Source: Rachicladosporium sp. CCFEE 5018 (lineage: Eukaryota; Ascomycota; Dothideomycetes; Cladosporiales; Cladosporiaceae). Taken from it: a DNA stretch of 64,000 nucleotides. Below the pieces are notes generated by a model. The model was not told the origin of the DNA and ran no database searches. It saw nothing but the letters and a program-made list of their open reading frames with translations. The DNA lies in contig KZ111156.1 in NCBI GenBank assembly GCA_002077045.2, positions 617,444-681,443 on the forward strand, read 5' to 3'. The stretch's first letter is position 1, and every line of letters starts with the position of its first letter. A program made the position numbers and the translations under genes. Shown piece by piece: positions 55,692-64,000 of the stretch.

Positions 55692-56195
55692 ATGTCCCAT
55701 CCGTCCGTTCCTTCTACATCATCCTCCGACCATCGCCCAACCTTCAACGGCGTCCGCCTCTTCCGCTACTTTCTCCTCGGCGAGTCTGCCATAAATATCT
55801 CTACCGCCATCCCCATAATCCTCGCTCCAGAATTCGCCCTCTCCTTCCTCGTCCGCTCGCCCTCAGACATCACACCCGCCGCGGTAGTCCTGACGCAATG
55901 GTTCGGTGCAATCACTCTTGGTCTGACAGTGCCCCTGCTGCTGTCTGTACCGCATGTGCCGAGAGCTGCCGCGGGGAGGCGGATGGCGTACACGACGCTC
56001 GGAGCCTGTGAGGCGACCTTGGGGGCTGTGATGGCGATGCAGATTGTTAATGGAGAGAGTGGATTTAGTGATCGGGCGTTGGCTGTCGGGGTTATGGCTA
56101 TGAGTGCATTTTTGGGAATGCGGGCATTTTTCCTGTTTGTCAAGCCTGGCCCTGGCTGGATGGAGGGAACTGAGAATGTTAAGAAAGTGCAGTGA
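55692..56195 (+). CDS. Small four-helix membrane protein, copy B
   Basis: 167 residues, nearly identical to 9417..9920. The two replacements noted are I for T in AIPIILAPEF and T for I in MEGTENVKK. Same four hydrophobic segments and start context. Confidence 0.75.
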   Translation: MSHPSVPSTSSSDHRPTFNGVRLFRYFLLGESAINISTAIPIILAPEFALSFLVRSPSDITPAAVVLTQWFGAITLGLTVPLLLSVPHVPRAAAGRRMAYTTLGACEATLGAVMAMQIVNGESGFSDRALAVGVMAMSAFLGMRAFFLFVKPGPGWMEGTENVKKVQ

Positions 56196-57903
56196 GAAAA
56201 TGAATTGCAAATCTGCCGACGCTGCGAGGCACCTCAAGCAATGCCTAGAGGAGAGCTGCACGATGGCCAAAGCCGGGACAAGTTCGAGTTAAGTGGTTAG
56301 TGTACCTATCCTTGAACTTACATTGTAGAGGACACCACGCACTATATCACAACTGAAGGTACCTCCAATGTATGACCTCGGACTGCTCCAAACGTGCGTT
56401 CATGATATTGAACGCCGCAGTGGCATCCTAAATGTCGAGTCGGGAGAAGCCCATTCACGTGCCACTTGGGGCGGGTCTCTGAGCCTCAGGCAAAGCCAGT
56501 AACTTGGGCGTATAAGCGGCACGGTGCGCCCAGAGCGTAGTGAAAGCAATCTCTTGGGCTTGAAGCGTTTCGCAGAATCCGATGAGCAGAGCGCAGTCTC
56601 TTCGATGCGCGTATGAAGTGGCTTCAATCGCTTTGGTAATCGGGCGCCATCGAGGTGCAGCCATTGGGGTGCCCATAATTGACAGGTCGAGCATATAGAA
56701 GGCAATGTGCTCCTTTGTGTCGTAGATCCTACCTCTCCAGACGCGCGACAGCTACAGTCTCTCTTCATGCCATCCTATTGGCAGTGCACGATCTCTGGAT
56801 CTTCCGTTCTCTGCGCACCACCTGGCCCGCAATGCCGATCAACTGAGCCTTTCGTCCAAGCCACCGCTGCGGACAGATCTGCACGACAACGGCGTTGAAG
56901 CTCTGAGCTGTCCACTCCTGGTTTCGCCCTTTCGCCCGCCCGATCAAGCTGGAAAGGGATGTGGACGTGTAGACGACGCGCAGCAGTCGGTAAACGGCAG
57001 CGGCGGGAAGTGGCGGGATTCTCCACCCCCGCAAACTCAATGCAGACCCATTTTGCCTTTCAAGCTGCTGGCGAACGGAGACAACTCCATTCATCCCCCA
57101 TCTGCGAGACCCAAGCAGTGCTCGACGGGGACGACATCTGGCAGCAAACACCGGTCTTTTGCAGATAGTGGCACTGGCTGCTGCATCTACGTGTTGATTA
57201 TCACTGTCTTGCGAGGTCTACCACAAGCAAGCACGCTGGGAAAACCCCTGCGAGGATCCATCATCATCAGTTCTCATGCGATGGCCCGGTGTGTCCGAGA
57301 GCGTCACGAGAGAGCTTTTCCCCGCATGGCCGTACGCCAAACAACATACGCTGCTCCTAAATGTACAGCAACACGATCTGTGCCGCACGCAAGCCTTGAG
57401 CTCTCGTCGATGCCACCCTGCCAATGGTAGCTGTCAAGCCGGCGCACCGAGCCTACCACAGCCCTGCCCTGGGAGTATCACACACTACAGCGCCTAGTGT
57501 CCATGCAGGGCTGCCAGGGAACAGCTCAGCTACTTGCACTGGACACGAAATTGGGTAAGACGCTGCCCAGGGTGGCACGCGCGCATGGAGTAAAGCTCAC
57601 TAGCTCCACCTCTACCTACCACTGGACGCCGCGTTGCTAGGCACCTGGCTGGTTCCATGGACCCGGACATCGCGGCCGAGGGGATCCAGACGCGTCTCGC
57701 GTCGACGATCTCCCTCTGCCCCTCCTTTGGGCCTCGCATCGATGTGGGGTTACGAACAGGAAGTCAAGGACTACAGATAAGTTGAAGGGCTGGTCAGTGT
57801 CACCATCTTTTCTTCCTTCATCCACTTCTTTCTCGCAAGCAAAATCGTGTACTTGTCATTCTACAACATCCACATTCATCCAAACTTCCTACACTGCATC
57901 AAC
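56196..57903. other. Gene-free interval upstream of ADH copy B
   Basis: Counterpart of 9921-11608, with several indels (for example around 57050-57250). This argues against coding content except the promoter and leader. Confidence 0.5.
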
Positions 57904-59135
57904 ATGTCTCAGAACATCCCCGAGAAGCAATGGGCGCAGGTCATTGAGAAGACTGGCGGGCCAGTCGAGTACAAGCAGATCCCAGTCCAGAAGCCCGGCC
58001 CAGACGAGGTCCTTGTCAACATCAAGTTCTCCGGTGTCTGCCACACTGATCTCCACGCTGTCAACGGTGACTGGCCGCTGCCCACTAAGCTTCCTCTCGT
58101 CGGAGGCCACGAGGGTGCCGGTATTGTGGTGGCAAAGGGCGACTTAGTGCAGGACATCGAGATTGGCGACCACGCTGGTGTGAAGTGGATCAACGGCAGC
58201 TGCTTGGCATGTGACTTCTGCCAGCAATCAGGTCAGTCCCAGAAACCCTCATCCCAATTCATCAGGATACTAACGCCTCCTCAGATGAGCCACTCTGCGC
58301 GAAGGCGCTCCTCTCAGGCTACACAGTCGACGGCTCCTTCCAGCAATACGCCATCGCAAAGGGTGCACACGTTGCACGCATCCCCAAGGAGATTCCCCTC
58401 GATGCCATCTCACCCGTGCTCTGCGCCGGTATCACCGTCTACAAGGGCTTGAAGGAGTCCGGTGCTAGGCCCGGTCAGACCGTCGCCATCGTCGGTGCCG
58501 GTGGTGGGCTCGGCTCCCTCGCACAGCAGTACGCCAAGGCTATGGGTCTTCGCACGATCGCCATCGACAGCGGTGAGGAGAAGAAGAAGATGTGCCTCGA
58601 GGAGCTTGGCTCGCACGCATTCATCGACTTTGCCACCAGCAAGAACGTCGTAAAGGATGTGCAGGCTGCTACTGAGGATGTGAGTGTTTGGCCTGATTGT
58701 CTGATTATGACGAGCATCAATGCTGACACCTTTTCCAGGGCCTTGGTCCCCACGCCGTCATCCTCGTCGCCGTGAACGAGAAGCCATTCCAGCAAGCCGC
58801 TGAGGTGAGCTATACCCACTCCCCTCTCCTTCTGCTAACAACCCTCACTAACTCCTCACCAGTACGTCCGCCCGCGCGGTACAGTCATCTGCATCGGTCT
58901 TCCCGCCGGCGCCTATCTGCGCGCGCCCGTCTTCGAGTCCGTCATCAAGATGATCACCATCAAGGGCTCATACGTTGGCAACCGCAAGGACACCTCCGAG
59001 GCACTCGAGTTCTACCGCCGTGGCCTGATCAAGGTCCCATACAAGACCGTCGGCCTGTCCGAGTTGCAAAAGGTGTACGACCTCATGCACGAGGGCAAGA
59101 TTGCTGGACGCTACGTCTTGGACACGTCGAAGTAG
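57904..59135 (+). CDS. adh1: Zinc-dependent alcohol dehydrogenase, copy B
   Basis: Exons 57904..58231, 58285..58679, 58739..58804 and 58863..59135 give 353 residues. It matches copy A almost completely (IAIDSGEEKKK against IAIDSGDEKKK). All zinc ligands and the Rossmann motif are kept, so both copies should be active. Intron 1 differs more than the exons and lacks one base-run of copy A, as expected for neutral sequence. Confidence 0.95.
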
Positions 59136-60223
59136 ATGATGAGAGTGGTGTACATGACCGAATGATGAAATGAAAGTTTACCTGACATCACTCGCAATTA
59201 TCTGTTACTGCCGTCTTCACCCTGCCAATGTGTTCTATGGAGGCGTAGTCGGTGCTATTCGGCTGCCGTAATGCCAAGCCACCACTCGATCGTCGTTTCC
59301 AGCAAAAGGGTTCACTCGTTTCAGAGATGTGGAGATCCGGCTGAACCCGCGGACGCGGCACTAGAATCTCAACCTCAAACCTCGTCGTCTCAAACCTCCG
59401 ATTTGCTTGGTCGCACCTTCACCGAAACAAGGCGCTTCTGGAGAGTTTGCCGAGATGTGCTTGAGGCTGAGATCTCGAGACCTTCACTGCCTGATCTAGA
59501 TTGCTTTACTTGCAGCCGGAGGGACGAATGATGACATCTTTTGATGCAGGAGACCGACTGCGCGACCGCTGTGTCAATGTATGCGAGTTGCCGCCAGTTA
59601 CTACTAGTGTGTCATGGCGGTGATCAGGGGCGGGTGTCAGGACGAGAAGGGGCGGTCGTGCAACAGTGCTGGTCTCCACTGCTGGTGTCAGAACAGTAAA
59701 GTGTCGTTGACGAAGCGCTTTCACAGCGGCGATTTTGGTAAGTAGAATTACTCACCCCACAGCAGTGAGATTGACCATCTCGAATCACCCTACAGATCAC
59801 CAGGAAGTAAATGGCACTTCCCTCGTACGACTGCCATGATAGGCCCTCTCCTTCGCGCCTGCCCGCCCAGACGCGTGTGGCTGCTTGGCGAGTCTCTACC
59901 CGTGTTTCAAGATAACACAAACGTCGAACAACCTCGGACGGTTGCACATCACACACTCTCTCACACTCACCATCGTTTCTTCCCTTGCCACTCGACCACC
60001 CTCACTCACTGCAATACTCCATTCGTTCACTTCAACTCGCGGCCTAGGACCCGCACATTCGATCCTCGACATTCATTCGGAACAACCTTCGACCAGACTG
60101 CCTTTGACAGGCGTTTTCATACTCAAACCACGTTCATTGCTTCTCATCGACAGAGCGGCTACTGAAATACCACTCCGGTGCTGCATATATTACCACTCTC
60201 CAACACGGTGGTCCACTGAGAAT
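59136..60223. other. Gene-free interval before protease copy B
   Basis: Counterpart of 12842-13914. It is more diverged around 59500-59720, with indels. No supported gene. Confidence 0.5.
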
Positions 60224-61916
60224 ATGCAACGCGTTCTCCTCTTCCTTTTTGCCGTCCTGGCGGCGGTTGCCCTCGCGGCGCCGACACCAAGGAAGCATCA
60301 TTCGGGCCATATTGGCACGTTCTCAGCGCAGGCTCGCGGCCGCAAGGGCGCTACTCGCAACCCACTGAAGGCCATGGAGCGAGCTTACCGAAAGTACAAC
60401 TGGTCTATCACCTTCATTACGCCTTCGGGACAGACGTTCACCCTCGGGAACCCAGACAGCGATGGCGCTGACCCCGTCCCCGCCCCTGCCTCACCCGCGC
60501 CAGCTACCAGTGCTGCGGCGACGAGCAGTGCAAACAACCAGGATGCTGCGACTCTCACTCGGACCACCACAGCCGCCCCTGCTGCTACGACGAGCGCCGC
60601 TGCTGGTGCATCTGAGCAAGAGAATGGCGAGGTATCTGCGACTCCTGAGCCGAACGAGTCCGAGTACCTCTCGCCTGTCTCAATTGGTGGCCAAACGCTG
60701 AATCTCGACTTCGACACTGGCTCTGCTGATCTGTAAGACTTCCTCGCCTCGCTTCATACCTTTTTGTCTCCAAGATACCACCGTATGCTTCTGTGCTACT
60801 ATAACAGTACCTGCAACAGTCGGAATGCCATCGTCGCCTCTGTGAGAGACAACAGACTCATGGACCTTTGCTCTGAGCACCACACTCACATAGACATGGT
60901 GATGGTGTTTCCGCTGTTGCAGTTACGGTCATAGTAGCATAGGAGCATATACTTGTTCTTGGAGAGCCGGAGAAACATGATACTGACATTATCACAGCTG
61001 GGTCTTCAGTACCTCCCTTTCATCGTCGTCGATTGGCCAACACGCCGCGTTCGATCCCTCTAAGAGCTCAACATGGGAAGACTACCCTGGCGCTTTTTGG
61101 CAAATCATGTACGGCGATGGCAGTGGCGCGTCAGGTACAGTCGGTTTCGATGTAGTAGAGGTTGGAGGCGCGACCGCGTCTCGTCAAGCAGTCGAGATTG
61201 CCACCAAGGTGTCCTCCTCCTTTGTCTCCGACGAGAACAACGATGGACTCCTTGGCCTTGGCTTCTCGAAAATCAATACAATCGAGCCGCAGCCTCAAAA
61301 GACATTCTTCGAATCGATCCTACCGAAGTTGGACCAACCGGTGTTCACGGCAGATCTCGAGGATGACGCGGCAGGCACGTACGAATTCGGTAGAGTCGAT
61401 ACGACGAAGTACACCGGAACCCTGCACGTCACCCCTGTCGATTCCAGCAATGGTTTCTGGGAATTCGCCTCTACAGCCTACAGCATCGGCGGTACGACCT
61501 ACCAGAACTCTGGTGCCAGCACCGCCATCGCAGATACCGGCACCTCGCTCTTGCTGGTCGACGACAATGTCGCACAGGCTTTCTACGCGCAAGTTCAAGG
61601 CTCCCAGCTCTCACGCACCGCTGGCGGATATGTTTATCCATGCAGTGCTAACGTACCAGATTTCGGCGTCCAAATCGGGAGCAGCGGCTTCATCGCCACG
61701 ATTCCTGGCAGCGATATCACGTTCGCGGAGGTTGGACAGGGCACGTGTTTCGGTGGGGTTCAAGGCAACGGAGGTGGTGGAATCCAAATTTTCGGGGATG
61801 TCTTGCTGAAGCAGTACTTTGCGGTCTTTAACGGCGGCAACGAGAGCTTTGGCATTGCGGCTAAGAGCGCCCAGGTGAATACTAAGGCCCAGACGGCTCG
61901 GGTGGGGGTAGTGTAG
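60224..61916 (+). CDS. Secreted pepsin-type aspartic protease, copy B
   Basis: Exons 60224..60732 and 60998..61916 give 475 residues. Signal peptide, propeptide, both DTG motifs and the flap Tyr are intact. Compared with copy A the TAG at 15581-15583 is CAG here, so translation continues eight codons (QTARVGVV) to a TAG that copy A also contains downstream. The intron is again 265 nt with the foldback element. Confidence 0.93.
60783..60952. mobile_element. Foldback/MITE-like element in protease intron, copy B
   Basis: Same 170-bp unit as 14474-14643. The left arm here, gctactataacagtacctgc, is closer to the reverse complement of the copy-A right arm than copy A's own left arm is. This suggests the arms were once more nearly perfect. 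Confidence 0.6.
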
Positions 61917-63006
61917 GAAGTTGACCTTCCGTCTATCTAAAAGTATGAATCAGGCTGTGCTAGTGTATACGTACCTGCGACAGCCAACTGTGAGAGAGCG
62001 CACGAATGCTGTGATGGATGCGCAGGACCATTTCGGACTTTGGAGAGGCGGAAGTATGATCGTCGTTGGACTAGTCGACCTGCCGGAAGTCTGATGGGGA
62101 TTATCTAGACCCGGCCGCATAAGGTACTGCAGCTACATGTAAAGACAGCGAAGATCTGTGAGTGGGCTGATTTTTGGACACCGCTAGACTGCTAATGATG
62201 CAAGATGAACGGTCGAGCTCTGTAATTCTGTCCACGCGCATCACCTGCGGCGATCTCACCAATCCATCATCACATCATTCATTCATCAGGTGACGAGTCT
62301 GGACGCCACTTTGGCTAGCGGCAGCTGAGGAGCCGCAGAGTCTAAAAGAATCTGCCGAGCGGCAAGGGAAAGGGGAAGCGGGGCGGAAGAAGCAGATCAG
62401 TGACCCAGCCGTTGGGCACGACATGGTGATGCACGACATTGGCAGCAATATGGGAGGCTGCATCCAGATAATATTGACAGCGTACCCCGGCGTCTTTGCG
62501 ATGTGACACGATGTATAATAGTGGAGGAGGACTGGAAATAGAAAGTAATTCTCCTTGGGCCCGCATCTCCACGTGGGATCTTCAACCTAAGAGGTGGTAG
62601 TGTCGGCCGCTCCCCTTCGACCCAATTTCGGGACGCGCAGGGGAGGCTTTCGCGTGAAAGAAGCACTTCCAGCCGCGTGGTGGAAGTGAAAGTGATGATC
62701 ACCGCGGTGAGGGTCGAGGTGAACGTGCATCTACCTCACGAATCTCCCCTCCGCCACCCACTGCACCACACACTCATTCAATTCCACCCACCGCGCCGCC
62801 ATCTCCACCGCAATCACGACTAGCACTACCTCATCACATCTCTGTACGGCACTACATCGGCGCGCTGAGTGTCTCACACCATCCCTCCCGACTCGCGCGA
62901 CTGCGCTCTCCCACGCGAGGCCGCGCTGGCCTACACCCTGCAGCATTTTGAAACACGACCCTGATACAGGGTGCACTTCCAACGACACTCCATCCTGGCC
63001 GGCGAG
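61917..63006. other. Gene-free interval before kinesin copy B
   Basis: Counterpart of 15584-16699. It keeps the GC-rich atcaccgcggtga string near 62697. No supported gene. Confidence 0.45.
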
Positions 63007-64000
63007 ATGGAGAATGTCGCACCAGCACCACCACCTGCGACGAACGGGTGGACTTCGCCGCCTACGTCGCCACTACCGCGCGCACAGCAGCAACGGCTGA
63101 GTGTTGCAAGTCCTGAGACGATGCGCGCGAAGCGGGGGAGCAGGTATGAGGGCATGAATGGGACGGCGAACGCGAATGGAAGTCGGAGTAGTGACGAGGA
63201 GGGGAGTAAGACGGCGGTGAAAGTCGGTGAGTTGCGCGCACTGCTACCATGGCTATATGTGAGTGTTGTACGAGGACTAACATGAATGCGATACAGCGGT
63301 GCGTGTGCGCCCTCCTTTGCGCTCCTCGGACCCAGGCTTCGACCTCATACCACAGCGCTTCCGCGAGAGCACGTGTGAGGTACCAGCACCGAACAAGCTT
63401 ACAGTGCGCTCGGCACAAGGAAACCGGAACTTCATATTCGACCGCGTCTTCGATGAGGACGCCTCACAGCAGGATATATGGGGCTATGTGAGCGATAGCG
63501 TCAACTCATTCGTGCAGGGCTATAATGTCTCCATCCTGGCTTACGGTCAGTCTGGTGCGGGGAAGTCGTACACGATGGGAACTTCAGGGCCGGAGGAGCA
63601 GAGCGATAGTGAGATCATGGGAATCGTACCGCGGGCTGCGCAAGCACTGTTCGATCGGCTGGGTCAGCTGGCGGGAAAGCCTGTGTCACATATGAAGACG
63701 CCGAAGAGGTATTCGACGCAGGCGCTGCCAACGCTGAGCAGCTTTACCCAGCAGGCGAGGGAGCAGAAGGACTGGTCGCTCAAAGCTTCGTACGTGGAGA
63801 TCTATCAGGACCAGTTGAGGGATCTCCTGGTACCGGACGCGCTACCAATGAACGACAGAGCGAGCGTGGCTATCAGGGAAGACAAGGGAAAGATTCTGTT
63901 GACGGGCATGACGCAGGTGGATATAACTTCCGTGGATGATCTGCTGAACGCGCTGAATGCTGGGTCTGCGACAAGGCAGACTGACGCGACTGCAATTAAC
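63007..64000 (+). CDS. Kinesin motor protein, copy B (5' part, runs off window)
   Basis: Exon 1 is 63007..63226. The intron (63227..63296) has a GTGAGT donor and GACTAAC-type branch. Exon 2 starts at 63297 and is open to the window end. Motor start AVRVRPPLRSSDPG and P-loop GQSGAGKSYTMG are the same as copy A. It extends past the copy-A gap with ALNAGSATRQTDATAIN, so this copy can partly fill the missing motor sequence. Confidence 0.88.

Larger units (their letters stand above)
47765..64000. repeat. Segmental duplication, copy B
   Basis: Direct copy of 1505-17640. The right end is set by the window end, so the true extent is unknown. Confidence 0.95.

Overview
The window looks like nuclear DNA of a filamentous ascomycete, most likely a Dothideomycete black yeast. 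The signs are short introns (about 50-60 nt) with GT..AG ends and TACTAAC/CTGAC-type branch sites, a two-gene ATP-citrate lyase transcribed divergently (a fungal arrangement), a fungal-type sulfite reductase beta subunit of about 1,530 residues, and moderately GC-rich coding DNA. The species cannot be named from the window alone. Teratosphaeriaceae with duplicated or hybrid genomes (Hortaea-like) would fit the most striking feature, which is a duplication.

Layout. Two 100-N gaps split the window into three contigs: 1-17640, 17741-39093 and 39194-64000. Bases ~1505-17640 (copy A) recur in the same order and orientation at ~47765-64000 (copy B), about 46.3 kb downstream. Each copy carries, left to right: zinc-knuckle family gene 2, a short family-related gene 3, a fast-changing hypothetical ORF, a DDHD-domain phospholipase, a divergent four-TM protein, an alcohol dehydrogenase, a pepsin-type aspartic protease and the 5' part of a kinesin. 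Family gene 1 lies just left of each block, but its two copies are much more diverged. Copy A of the kinesin is cut by the first gap and resumes after it. Copy B runs off the window end 50 bases further into the motor domain than copy A reaches.

The unique middle (17741-39093) holds the kinesin tail, ACL1 and ACL2 (cytosolic acetyl-CoA supply), snRNP SmF, a probable Zip2/SHOC1-like XPF-family meiotic protein, a CSC1/OSCA cation channel, and two neighbouring small Myb/SANT-like proteins. The third contig starts with the 3' part of another apparent family member, a 31-32-bp periodic repeat array and the sulfite reductase hemoprotein subunit, then enters copy B.

Main points of interest: (i) a rapidly evolving, apparently undescribed gene family (zinc knuckle, acidic middle, basic C-terminus) at up to seven loci; (ii) a direct 17-kb duplication that is either real or a homeolog mis-scaffold, with abrupt changes in divergence (about 12% to about 1% inside one ORF) that suggest gene conversion; (iii) a foldback/MITE-like element inside the protease intron, with relatives at two other loci; (iv) copy-specific lesions (a 1-nt deletion, a 10-bp tandem duplication, a moved stop). 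All exon boundaries were read by eye from splice consensus and frame.
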